A DNA stretch of 64,000 nt from NCBI GenBank assembly GCA_963770275.1, contig CAVYPD010000019.1:21417-85416 (forward strand), written 5' to 3'. Position numbers and translations under genes: made by a program. The first letter of the stretch is position 1, and each line of letters opens with the position of its first letter. Below are positions 18,121 to 25,967 of the stretch, one piece after another. The notes beneath the pieces were generated by a model. The model made no database searches. It saw nothing but the letters and a program-made list of their open reading frames with translations, and was not told the DNA's origin. This DNA is from Roseiarcus sp963770275 (GTDB lineage: Bacteria; Pseudomonadota; Alphaproteobacteria; Rhizobiales; Beijerinckiaceae).

Positions 18121-19070
18121 GCGCGGCCCAGACCCCCCGGCCGTTCTCCGAGCCGTCGCCGTTCGTCCGTTGGCTGGCCGGCGCCGTTGTCGTTCTTTAC
18201 GCCATCGTCACGATCCTGCCCCTGATATGGATCGGGGCGACCGCCTTCAAGTCGCAGGAGGACGCAGTCGCGTATCCGCCGAAGGTGTTCTTCAAACCGA
18301 CGCTCGAAGGATTTGTCGATCTGTTCACGGTGCAGACGCATCAGTCGCACGATTTCATCGCCAAGCTGCCGCCGCCAAAGACATGGTACGAGAAGATTGC
18401 CCGCGACCGCGACATGGTGATTGCCGGTCCGTCGCGGTTCGTCGAGCGCTTCTTGAATTCGCTGATCATCGGCTTCGGCTCGACCATTCTAGCAACGTTC
18501 CTCGGGGTGCTGGCGGCTTATGGGTTTTCGCGCTTTCGCGTACCGTTCGCCGACGACCTGCTATTTTTCATCTTGTCGACGCGCATGATGCCGCCAATCG
18601 CGGTCGCTGTGCCAATTTACATGATGTACCGATGGCTCGGCCTCTACGACACGCGGATCGGCATGATCCTTTTGTACACGGCGGTGAACGTGTCGCTCGC
18701 GGTCTGGCTGCTGAAGGGCTTCATCGACGAAATCCCCCGCGAATACGAGGAAGCGGCCCTGGTCGATGGTTACACGCGGCTGCAGGCGTTTCGAAAAGTG
18801 GTGCTGCCGCAGGCCGCGACCGGCATCGCGGCGACCGCGATCTTCTGCCTGATTTTCTCGTGGAACGAGTATGCGTTCAATCTCCTGCTGACGAGTTCGG
18901 ACGCGCAGACGATGCCGCCCTACATCCCCTTCATCATCGGCGAGGGCGGCCAAAATTGGCCCGCGGTCGCAGCGGGAACAACTCTTTTTCTGCTGCCGAT
19001 CATGATTTTCACGATCGCGCTGAGAAAGCATCTGTTGCGCGGCATCACATTCGGGGCGGTCCGCCGATGA
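18117..19070 (+). CDS. CUT1 ABC transporter permease (MalG-like)
   Basis: A 317-residue inner-membrane protein. Helix 1 is near residues 18-40, and the family coupling motif reads EEAALVDGYTRLQAFRKVVLP near 217-237. A periplasmic loop at about 60-100 includes a charged stretch (YEKIARDRDMVIAG). It overlaps both neighbours by four bases, so it is coupled to the first permease and to the small membrane protein that follows. Confidence 0.9.
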   Translation: MSAAQTPRPFSEPSPFVRWLAGAVVVLYAIVTILPLIWIGATAFKSQEDAVAYPPKVFFKPTLEGFVDLFTVQTHQSHDFIAKLPPPKTWYEKIARDRDMVIAGPSRFVERFLNSLIIGFGSTILATFLGVLAAYGFSRFRVPFADDLLFFILSTRMMPPIAVAVPIYMMYRWLGLYDTRIGMILLYTAVNVSLAVWLLKGFIDEIPREYEEAALVDGYTRLQAFRKVVLPQAATGIAATAIFCLIFSWNEYAFNLLLTSSDAQTMPPYIPFIIGEGGQNWPAVAAGTTLFLLPIMIFTIALRKHLLRGITFGAVRR

Positions 19071-19279
19071 CGATGAAGATCGCGCCTTCGAAAACAGACG
19101 TGTCGGCATGGCGGCGCCCGTTCCGCCGGGGCCCGTGGGAAACGCTGGCGACGGTCGTCATCTGCGCTGGCGTTGTCATGCTGTGCCAACCGTTCTGGCT
19201 CGTTTTGTATAGCTACTCGTTTGTAACGATCCTGACCGGCGTCGCGATGTTCGTCATCGTCACGAAATTCCCGGATTAG
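19067..19279 (+). CDS. Small membrane protein of the ABC/Dha operon
   Basis: A 70-residue protein with a basic N-terminus (WRRPFRRGPWETL) and two hydrophobic stretches (ATVVICAGVVMLCQPFWLVL; FVTILTGVAMFVIV). Its ATG overlaps the MalG-like stop by four bases, and the ATPase follows eleven bases later, so it is part of the operon. I do not recognise the family. Rhizobial glycerol importers include a small membrane protein (GlpU) in the same kind of operon, but the sequence does not look like that family to me. It is probably an accessory subunit of the importer, which is inference. Confidence 0.75.
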   Translation: MTMKIAPSKTDVSAWRRPFRRGPWETLATVVICAGVVMLCQPFWLVLYSYSFVTILTGVAMFVIVTKFPD

Positions 19280-19289
19280 GCGCGGGCTC

Positions 19290-20369
19290 ATGGCGCAGAT
19301 CAGGGTTCAATCTCTGCACAAGTCTTTCGGCGATTTCGTCGCGGTCAAGGACTCGAACTTTACCGTCGAGGACGGAGAGTTCTTTTGCCTCCTCGGTCCG
19401 TCGGGCTGCGGCAAAACGACCACCCTGCGCATGATCGCGGGGTTGGAGCTGCCGACCTCGGGCCGCATTCTGCTGGCAGGCGAGGACGTTACCCTGAAGC
19501 GCGCGTCGGCCCGCGACATCGCTTTCGTGTTCCAGCTTTTCGCGCTCTATCCGCATATGAACGTGCGGCGGAATATCGCCTTTCCGTTAGTCTCGATGGG
19601 GGTGAAGCGCGCCGAGGTCAAAACGCGGGTCGAGGAAGCCGCTCGCATCCTGCGGATCACCGAATTGCTCGATCGTCCGGTGTCTGGTCTGTCGGGTGGC
19701 GACCGCCAGCGTGTGGCTCTCGGACGCGCCATCGTGCGGCGGCCGCTCGCGTTCATGATGGACGAACCGTTGGGCGCGCTCGATTCGGAATTCCGTCAAG
19801 TCATGTGCGGCGAGCTGCGCGGCCTGCACGACCGGCTCAAGGCAACCACTGTCTATGTCACGCACGACCAGATCGAGGCGATGTCGCTTGGCGACAAGAT
19901 CGCCGTGATGAGCCATGGCGTGATCGAACAACTGGGCGCGCCACAGGAGATCTATGATCGCCCGGCGTCGGTCTTCGTCGCCGATTTCATCGGCTCTCCG
20001 CCGATGAACCTGTTGACCTTCCACGACTCGGTCGAGCCCGGCCGCGCTCGGGTCCGGCTCGGCGGCGCCGAGATCGCCGTTCCAGCGCCACGCGAGAGCC
20101 TGTCGGCGCGCGATCTGATTCTCGGCGTGCGTCCCGAGCATGTGCGCCTGAACGATCAAGCCCCGTTGCGCGGCGAGGTTTTCGGCACGGAATATCTTGG
20201 CACCACACAGATCGTCACCGTCACGACTCCTCATGGTCTGGCGAAAGCCCGATTGCCCGCCAATCTCAAAGTGTCGGTGGGCGACCACGTGGGGCTCGAA
20301 TTCCGTCCTGAACGCATCTCGCTGTTCGACGCCGGATTCCGGTCGCGCCATCATGACAGCGCTCCATGA
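19290..20369 (+). CDS. CUT1 ABC transporter ATPase 1 (MalK/UgpC-like)
   Basis: A 359-residue ATPase with Walker A GPSGCGKTT, Q-loop VFQLFALYPHM, signature LSGGDRQRVALGRA, Walker B FMMDEPLGALD, H-loop YVTHDQIEAM, and a C-terminal TOBE-type regulatory domain from about residue 235. All catalytic positions are present. A second MalK-like ATPase follows immediately, so the importer probably has a heterodimeric ATPase. Two ATPases are also a feature of the rhizobial glycerol transporter (GlpS/GlpT). Confidence 0.92.
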   Translation: MAQIRVQSLHKSFGDFVAVKDSNFTVEDGEFFCLLGPSGCGKTTTLRMIAGLELPTSGRILLAGEDVTLKRASARDIAFVFQLFALYPHMNVRRNIAFPLVSMGVKRAEVKTRVEEAARILRITELLDRPVSGLSGGDRQRVALGRAIVRRPLAFMMDEPLGALDSEFRQVMCGELRGLHDRLKATTVYVTHDQIEAMSLGDKIAVMSHGVIEQLGAPQEIYDRPASVFVADFIGSPPMNLLTFHDSVEPGRARVRLGGAEIAVPAPRESLSARDLILGVRPEHVRLNDQAPLRGEVFGTEYLGTTQIVTVTTPHGLAKARLPANLKVSVGDHVGLEFRPERISLFDAGFRSRHHDSAP

Positions 20370-20395
20370 TCATGCGCCCGCGATGGAGTTCGCCC

Positions 20396-21412
20396 ATGGC
20401 TGAGGTGACGCTCGAGGGCGTTTCGAAACGCTTCGGCGCGACGAGCGCAGTCTCCGATCTGTCGCTGACCGTCGACGATGGCGCATTCGTGGTGCTCCTC
20501 GGGCCGACAGGCGCGGGTAAGACCACGACTTTGCGCTTGGTCGCCGGCCTTGAGAAGCCGGACGCAGGACAGATTCGTATCGCAGGTCAGGATGTCACAA
20601 GCGCCTCGCCTGCGCAGCGCGACGTCGCCTTTGTCTTCCAGCAATACTCGCTCTACCCGCATCTCTCCGTGTTCGACAATCTGGCCTTCCCGTTGCGGTC
20701 TCCCGCACGGCGCTCGCCCGAACCGCGGATCCGACAGAGGGTGAACGAAGTCGCGGCGCTGCTTCGGATCTCCGAGAAGCTGGAGGAGCGGGTCACCAGG
20801 CTTTCCGGCGGCCAGATGCAGCGCGTCGCCATCGGCCGCGCGCTGGTTCGCTCGCCATCCATCTACCTGATGGACGAGCCGCTTTCGTCACTGGACGCCA
20901 AATTGCGCGCCGAATTGCGCATCGAGCTCAAGCGCATCCAAACGGAGCTCGGCGCCACGATCCTCTATGTCACCCACGACCAGACGGAGGCGATGACGCT
21001 TGGCACCCGCGTCGGCGTCATCGAGAACGGCCGCCTGGCGCAAGTCGGCACGCCACGACAAGTCTACGAGGATCCGCTGAACGTCTACGTGGCCGCGCGC
21101 TTGGGCAGCCCGCCGATTAACCTCGCGCCACGCTCCCTGTTTCCAGACATCGCGATGCCGGAGAGCGCAGCGACGGTCGGCGTTCGCACCGAGCACGCCC
21201 ACATCAGCAAAGCCAACGGAAAGCGCGCCTCGGGCCGCGTCAAATGGGTCGAGCATCTCGGCGATCAGGATCATTTGCATGTCGATCTCGGCGAGCGCGA
21301 CTTCATCACGCTGGCTGATCCCGATTCCGGGCTTGGGCCGGGCGACGAAGTCGCCATCGCGCTGACCGATCCCCTTTTCTTCAACGCCGCGGGCGAACGG
21401 GTGCGCGCATGA
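20396..21412 (+). CDS. CUT1 ABC transporter ATPase 2 (MalK/UgpC-like)
   Basis: A 338-residue ATPase with Walker A GPTGAGKTT, Q-loop VFQQYSLYPHL, signature LSGGQMQRVAIGRA, Walker B YLMDEPLSSLD and H-loop YVTHDQTEAM, followed by a shorter TOBE domain. I prefer the ATG at 20396 (MAEVTLEGVSKRFG), with GGAG upstream; an in-frame ATG at 20366 overlaps the first ATPase stop and is also possible. The stop overlaps dhaL by four bases, physically tying the importer to the kinase genes. Confidence 0.92.
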   Translation: MAEVTLEGVSKRFGATSAVSDLSLTVDDGAFVVLLGPTGAGKTTTLRLVAGLEKPDAGQIRIAGQDVTSASPAQRDVAFVFQQYSLYPHLSVFDNLAFPLRSPARRSPEPRIRQRVNEVAALLRISEKLEERVTRLSGGQMQRVAIGRALVRSPSIYLMDEPLSSLDAKLRAELRIELKRIQTELGATILYVTHDQTEAMTLGTRVGVIENGRLAQVGTPRQVYEDPLNVYVAARLGSPPINLAPRSLFPDIAMPESAATVGVRTEHAHISKANGKRASGRVKWVEHLGDQDHLHVDLGERDFITLADPDSGLGPGDEVAIALTDPLFFNAAGERVRA

Positions 21413-22005
21413 CCCCAGCCCTTCTGCACCGCCTGATCGTCGCGGTGTCCGATGACGTGATCGCCCATGCCGACGAACTGACCGCTCTCGATCAGGCGGT
21501 GGGCGACGGCGATCATGGCGTCAACATGAAGCGAGGCTTCGAGGCGGTGCGGGCCGACGCTCAAGCGACGGCGGAGAAGCCGCTGCCGGAAGCGCTGAAG
21601 GCGATCGGCACGCAACTCGTTATGAAAGTGGGCGGCGCCTCCGGACCGCTTTACGGCACTCTTTTCCTGGCGCTGAGCAAGGAGATCGCGCCGGACGCCT
21701 CGAATCTGCCGACAGCCTTCGGCAAGGCCGTGGAAGCGGTCAAAGCCCGCGGCAAATCGCAGCCGGGCCAGAAGACGCTGCTGGACGTTCTGACGCCCGT
21801 GCAGACCGCGCTTGCCGAAGGCGGGGCAGACCTTCGATCCCGGCTCCCGATCGTCGCCGCAAGCGCCGCTGAGGCGACGATCCCGATGCTGGCGACGCGG
21901 GGCCGGGCCTCGTTCCTGGGTGAGCGCTCGATCGGGCATATGGACCCCGGCGCACGCTCGTCAGCGTTGATGATCGCGACCGTCTGTCGGGTGTTGGAGG
22001 ACTGA
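21409..22005 (+). CDS. dhaL: PTS-type dihydroxyacetone kinase, nucleotide-binding subunit DhaL
   Basis: A 198-residue all-helical DhaL/Dak2-domain protein. The Mg-ADP site appears as QAVGDGDHGVNMKRGF, and the downstream family signature as KVGGASGPLYGTLFL. In PTS-type kinases DhaL holds ADP permanently as a cofactor; it is rephosphorylated by DhaM and passes phosphate to dihydroxyacetone bound on DhaK. The length matches free-standing DhaL rather than the fused ATP-dependent kinases. It overlaps the ATPase upstream by four bases, and dhaM follows after three bases. dhaK is separated from it by four genes. Confidence 0.93.
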   Translation: MTPALLHRLIVAVSDDVIAHADELTALDQAVGDGDHGVNMKRGFEAVRADAQATAEKPLPEALKAIGTQLVMKVGGASGPLYGTLFLALSKEIAPDASNLPTAFGKAVEAVKARGKSQPGQKTLLDVLTPVQTALAEGGADLRSRLPIVAASAAEATIPMLATRGRASFLGERSIGHMDPGARSSALMIATVCRVLED

Positions 22006-22008
22006 ACG

Positions 22009-22398
22009 TTGGCGAAGGTCGGAATCGTAATCGTGTCGCACTCGCCCAAGATTGCCGAGGGCGCGGCGGACATGGTGCGCCAGATGGTCGGCGACAGCGT
22101 TAATCTGGCCTACACCGGCGGCGATCCGGGGGGCGGGCTTGGAACCGGTGTGGCGTCAATCCGAGACGCGATCGACCGCGCATGGTCGGAAGCCGGGGTC
22201 GCCATTCTGGTCGATCTGGGCGGCGCTGAAACGAACAGCGAAATGGCGGTCGAAATGCTCGATGACGAGCGGCGCGGCCGTGTGGTGGTATGCAACGCCC
22301 CGATTGTCGAAGGCGCGGTCATGGCCGCCACGGAGGCGTCCGGCGGTTCGACATTGGAGACCGTCAGGCGCACGGCCGAGGAGCTTTCCCCGCAATGA
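22009..22398 (+). CDS. dhaM: Phosphotransfer subunit DhaM (EIIA-Man-like)
   Basis: A 129-residue protein with the DhaM fold signature. The phosphorylatable histidine is H10 in IVIVSHSPKIAEG, followed by GGDPGGGLGTG and ILVDLGGAETNSEMAVEML. The start is TTG at 22009, supported by GGAGG at 21996-22000 with an 8-base gap. It is a single-domain DhaM; in several bacteria DhaM is fused to HPr and part of Enzyme I, whereas here those functions are separate genes directly downstream. It takes phosphate from HPr and gives it to ADP on DhaL. Confidence 0.92.
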   Translation: MAKVGIVIVSHSPKIAEGAADMVRQMVGDSVNLAYTGGDPGGGLGTGVASIRDAIDRAWSEAGVAILVDLGGAETNSEMAVEMLDDERRGRVVVCNAPIVEGAVMAATEASGGSTLETVRRTAEELSPQ

Positions 22399-22739
22399 AG
22401 GACGCGGCCATGAAAGACGAGACCGCAGCCGAACAGGCGACCGACCACGCAGAACTCACCAACGCGGTGGGTCTGCATGCGCGGCCTTCCGTCAAACTCA
22501 CACAGCTTGCCAAGACCTTCGACTGCCGCGTTGAGATCGCGTTATCGGCTGATGGACCCTGGGTGGACGCCAAGAGCCCGGTGAAGGTTATGCGCGTAAA
22601 GGCGCCGCGGGGCGCCGTCCTGCATGTGCGCGCGTCCGGGAAGGGCGCGGCGGCGGCGGCGGCGGCGCTCGTGGGTCTGGTGCGCGACGGCTTCGGCGAG
22701 GCGATGGATCAGCAGCCAGCAGATCAGAGCCATGGCTGA
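22395..22739 (+). CDS. HPr-family phosphocarrier dedicated to the Dha system
   Basis: A 114-residue HPr-like protein with the active-site histidine H28 in VGLHARPSVKL and a serine (S61, DAKSPVKVM) at the position of the regulatory Ser46 of HPr. A ~20-residue charged N-terminal extension precedes the HPr core. The ATG at 22395 overlaps the dhaM stop; a second ATG at 22410 is also possible. The alanine-rich C-terminal helix is normal for the family. Its stop lies inside the Enzyme I gene. It should shuttle phosphate from the adjacent Enzyme I to DhaM. Confidence 0.9.
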   Translation: MKDAAMKDETAAEQATDHAELTNAVGLHARPSVKLTQLAKTFDCRVEIALSADGPWVDAKSPVKVMRVKAPRGAVLHVRASGKGAAAAAAALVGLVRDGFGEAMDQQPADQSHG

Positions 22740-24342
22740 GCTTCGTCTTTTCGGTCAAAGCGCGGCGCCGGGCATGGGGGATGGCGTCGTGACCGTGCTT
22801 GGCGCCGTCAAGCGGCCCAAGCGCGAGGCCGGCACTCCGGCGCAGGAGGCCGTGGCGCTGAAAGAAGCACTCGTGCAAGCGCTAGCCGAAGTCGAAGCTT
22901 TGGCCGACGGAGCCACTGGCGACGCCAGCGACATGCTCGCCTTCCAGGCGGCGATGCTGTCCGACGACGAACTGGCCCAGCCAGCGTTCGAATCCGTCTC
23001 AGCCGGCGAGTCGGCGTCTGCGGCCTGGGAGGCCGCAATGGCTGACGAAATCTCCGGTTATCGCGCCGGCGAGGACTCCTATTTCTCCGCTCGCGCGGCC
23101 GATCTCGAGGACATTCGCGACCGCGTGCTCGGGCATTTGGCGCCTGGGGCGGACGGCGCGCCGATTCCTGGCGGCTCTGTGGTGGTTGCGGCGGACCTGC
23201 CTCTCTCGCGCTTTCTCGGCATCGACTGGGCGCAAGGTGGCGCCATTGTGTTGACCGAGGGCAGCCCGACCAGCCACGTCGCCATGCTCGCGCGCGCCCG
23301 TCGCGTGCCGATGGTCGTGGGACTCGGCGCCGCCGCCGACTCGATGGCCGGCCGCGAGGCGCTGGTCGACGCCGCCAGCGGCGAAGTGGTGTTGGACCCC
23401 ACGGAGGACACCCGCGCCGCCTTCGCCGCCAGGGCTGGCCGCGCAGCGGTCGCAGCCGCCACTGCCGCGGCCTTCCGTCAGCGGCCGGCGGTCACGAAGG
23501 ACGGAACCGCGATCTCCGTGAACCTCAACGCCGCCAGCGCCGACGAGCTCGAAGGGATCGATCCCGCGATTTGCGACGGCATTGGCCTCGTGCGCACGGA
23601 ACTGATGTTTTACGGACCTGGCGGGCCGCCGGACGAGGACGCGCAATACGAGGCCTATCGCCGCATCCTTGGCTGGGCTCAGGGGCGTCCCGTCACCATA
23701 CGGACCCTGGACGCCGGTGGCGACAAACCCATCGAAGGCGTGACGATGAACGGCGAAAGCAATCCGTTCCTCGGCGTTCGGGGGATCCGATTGTCGTTGC
23801 GCCATCCCGTTCTGTTCCAAACCCAGCTTCGTGCTCTCGCGCGCGCGGCGGCGCACGGCGACCTGCGCGCCATGCTGCCCATGGTGACCGTGCCGGCGGA
23901 ACTCGAAGCGGCGCGGACGCTGTTGGACGAGGCCATGACGAGCCTCGCGCGCGACCGTGTTCCCGCCGTCCGCCCGAAACTCGGGATCATGATCGAGGTT
24001 CCGGCGGCCGCTATCGCCGTCGACCTTTTCGACGCCGACTTCTTCTCGATAGGCTCGAACGACCTCACCCAATACGTCACTGCGGCCGGCCGCGATATCG
24101 GGGCGGTCGCCGATCTCGCCGACCCGCTGAACCCGGCGGTCATGCGACTGATCGCGTCGGTCGCCCAGCACGGCCGGGAATCGGGACGTGGAGTCAGTCT
24201 TTGCGGCGATGCGGGCGGCGAACCTCGGGTGATCGGCGCATTGCTGCGCGCCGGCCTGCGCTCGCTGTCAGTTGCGCCTCAATCCGTCGCCGCGGCCAAG
24301 CAGGCGATCGCCGCCGTCGATTTGCGTGAGGCGACGCCATGA
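22732..24342 (+). CDS. PTS Enzyme I (PEP-protein phosphotransferase) dedicated to the Dha system
   Basis: A 536-residue Enzyme I. The N-terminal HPr-binding domain is helical, and the phosphohistidine is H182 in GSPTSHVAMLARA. The C-terminal PEP barrel carries GIGLVRTELMF, RTLDAGGDKP, NPFLGVRGIRL, IGSNDLTQY and the catalytic Cys C491 (SLCGDAGGEP). It starts at the ATG at 22732, overlapping the HPr gene by eight bases, and ends overlapping the next gene. It lacks the N-terminal GAF domain of the nitrogen-PTS Enzyme I, so it is a sugar-PTS-type Enzyme I. It would draw phosphate from PEP for dihydroxyacetone phosphorylation. Confidence 0.93.
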   Translation: MAELRLFGQSAAPGMGDGVVTVLGAVKRPKREAGTPAQEAVALKEALVQALAEVEALADGATGDASDMLAFQAAMLSDDELAQPAFESVSAGESASAAWEAAMADEISGYRAGEDSYFSARAADLEDIRDRVLGHLAPGADGAPIPGGSVVVAADLPLSRFLGIDWAQGGAIVLTEGSPTSHVAMLARARRVPMVVGLGAAADSMAGREALVDAASGEVVLDPTEDTRAAFAARAGRAAVAAATAAAFRQRPAVTKDGTAISVNLNAASADELEGIDPAICDGIGLVRTELMFYGPGGPPDEDAQYEAYRRILGWAQGRPVTIRTLDAGGDKPIEGVTMNGESNPFLGVRGIRLSLRHPVLFQTQLRALARAAAHGDLRAMLPMVTVPAELEAARTLLDEAMTSLARDRVPAVRPKLGIMIEVPAAAIAVDLFDADFFSIGSNDLTQYVTAAGRDIGAVADLADPLNPAVMRLIASVAQHGRESGRGVSLCGDAGGEPRVIGALLRAGLRSLSVAPQSVAAAKQAIAAVDLREATP

Positions 24343-24752
24343 ACGACGCCGTCCGGGGCGAGACGGTCGCTGACTACAAGCGCCTGCTCCAGACCGTGTG
24401 CGACAACCGCCCTTCCGGCACGCGCGGGCGCCTCGCAGTTGCGCTTGGCACCAATCGTTCCTTCGTGTCGCAATTGGTCAACCCGGCCTACGCGATGCCG
24501 ATCCCGGCCCAGCATCTCGAAACCATTTTCGAGGTCTGTCACTTCTCGCCGGCCGATCGTGCCGCGTTTCTCACCGCTTACGACAACGCGCATCCGGGGC
24601 GACGCGAAACCGGCGAGGAGACCGCGGGAACTCGGGTCGTCAGCCTCACCGTGCCCGATTTGGGGAATGCGCGGCGAAATCAGGCGATCGACGCTTTGAT
24701 CGCGGAATACGGGCGCCACGTGGCGCGCCTCGCGACTCTGCTGAAGGACTAA
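24339..24752 (+). CDS. XRE/Cro-like helix-turn-helix protein in the Dha operon
   Basis: A 137-residue protein. Residues 25-75 look like a lambda-repressor-type DNA-binding domain (SGTRGRLAVALGTNRSF, then VSQLVNPAYAMPIPAQHL). A linker and a helical C-terminus (NAQ-like pattern NARRNQAIDALIAEYGRHV) follow. Its ATG overlaps the Enzyme I stop by four bases and dhaK follows 42 bases later, so it is cotranscribed. It may be a local regulator of the operon. Other roles are possible because I do not recognise the full-length family. Confidence 0.7.
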   Translation: MNDAVRGETVADYKRLLQTVCDNRPSGTRGRLAVALGTNRSFVSQLVNPAYAMPIPAQHLETIFEVCHFSPADRAAFLTAYDNAHPGRRETGEETAGTRVVSLTVPDLGNARRNQAIDALIAEYGRHVARLATLLKD

Positions 24753-24794
24753 AGACGGCGCGTTCGAACGCCGGCCAAAACGGAGGAAATCGGA

Positions 24795-25787
24795 ATGAAG
24801 AGGCTGATGAATGCAGTCGATGCGATGCTCGATGAAAGCCTCGATGGCTTTGCGGCTGCACACGCCGACATCGTCGAACTGGGAGCCGATCGGAAATTCG
24901 TCCGCCGCCGGGCGCTGAGCCGGGGCAAGGTCGCGCTGATATCAGGCGGGGGCTCCGGCCACGAACCCCTGCACGCAGGCTTCGTCGGCCGCGGTATGCT
25001 CGACGCAGCCTGTCCAGGCCAGGTGTTCACGTCCCCGACGCCCGATCAAATGGCAGCCGCCATCGAAGCGGTCGACACGGGCGCAGGCTCATTGCTGATC
25101 GTCAAGAACTACGAGGGCGACGTCATGAACTTCGAGATGGCGGGCGAACTCGCCGCCGCCGAAGGCCGGAAGATCATGACGGTGGTGACGAATGACGACG
25201 TCGCCGTGCCCAACTCGACCTGGTCGACCGGAAGGCGCGGCGTCGCCGGCACGCTCGTGGTGGAGAAAATTGTCGGCGCCGGCGCTGAACAGTCGATGAG
25301 ACTTGCAGAGTTGCAGGAACTCGGCCGGAAGGTGAACGACCGCACACGGTCGTTCGGCGTCGCCTTGACCCCATGCACCGTGCCAGCCGCAGGCAAGCCG
25401 ACGTTCGAACTCGCCGTCGATGAAATGGAGGTGGGAGTCGGCATCCACGGCGAACCCGGACGTCGGCGCAGCAAGCTGGCTTCGGCCGACGCGATCGCCG
25501 AGGACATGCTGGGCGCGATCCTCGGCGATCTCACGCCGCCCGCGGGGAGCGAATGTCTTCTGCTGGTCAATGGCTTTGGAGGCACTCCGCTGATGGAGCT
25601 CTACCTCATGGTCAACGCCGCCCGACGCATCCTCGCGGGCCGCGGCCTTAAAGTCGCCCGGCACCTGACCGGCTCGCTTGTCACCTCCCTCGACATGGCC
25701 GGCTGCTCGCTGACGGTCACCCTGCTCGACGAGCCGCTGATCCGGCTCTGGGACGCTCCGGTCAAGACCGCTGCCCTGTCCTGGTAG
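24795..25787 (+). CDS. dhaK: Dihydroxyacetone kinase substrate-binding subunit DhaK
   Basis: A 330-residue DhaK/Dak1-domain protein. H218 in VGIHGEPGRRR is the histidine that forms a covalent hemiaminal with dihydroxyacetone. Other signatures are ISGGGSGHEPLHAGFVG, LLIVKNYEGDVMNFEMA, VVTNDDVAVPNS and VNGFGGTPLMELY. The length fits the separate PTS-type subunit rather than fused ATP-dependent kinases. It is preceded by GGAGG with good spacing. It is the last gene of the operon, split from dhaL and dhaM by HPr, Enzyme I and the HTH gene, an order unlike the common dhaKLM. Confidence 0.94.
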   Translation: MKRLMNAVDAMLDESLDGFAAAHADIVELGADRKFVRRRALSRGKVALISGGGSGHEPLHAGFVGRGMLDAACPGQVFTSPTPDQMAAAIEAVDTGAGSLLIVKNYEGDVMNFEMAGELAAAEGRKIMTVVTNDDVAVPNSTWSTGRRGVAGTLVVEKIVGAGAEQSMRLAELQELGRKVNDRTRSFGVALTPCTVPAAGKPTFELAVDEMEVGVGIHGEPGRRRSKLASADAIAEDMLGAILGDLTPPAGSECLLLVNGFGGTPLMELYLMVNAARRILAGRGLKVARHLTGSLVTSLDMAGCSLTVTLLDEPLIRLWDAPVKTAALSW

Positions 25788-25930
25788 TGATGAGAAGCAA
25801 CCAGGCGGTTATTTGCCGGCCTAAGCCGGACGGATACCATCGTACCGGCCATACCATCGGCTAATGGCGGCTCCGAGGCCTGCGCAGTATGTAGGCCTGT
25901 CCTTTACGAGCTCGTGAAAGGAGGCCTTCC

Positions 25931-25966
25931 GTGGAGGCGACAACCTGCGCGATGGGGCAGGCGTAA
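25931..25966 (+). CDS. Putative 11-codon leader peptide ahead of the MOSC-oxidoreductase gene
   Basis: AAAGGAGG at 25917-25924 is the strongest ribosome site in this gap, but it serves a GTG at 25931, not the main gene. The GTG opens VEATTCAMGQA and stops at TAA 25964-25966, one base before the ATG of the next gene (TAAGATG). This arrangement suggests translational coupling or leader control. It is too short to prove from sequence. Confidence 0.35.
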   Translation: MEATTCAMGQA

Positions 25967-25967
25967 G

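Noticed and set aside
20366..20395. Upstream ATG as the start of the second MalK-like ATPase
   Set aside because: It overlaps the previous stop and is possible, but the family sequence begins at 20396, which has a GGAG upstream.
22999..24171. 390-codon leftward frame across the Enzyme I gene
   Set aside because: It is antisense to a fully conserved gene and its sequence is low-complexity Arg/Gly/Ala, typical of the complement of high-GC codons.
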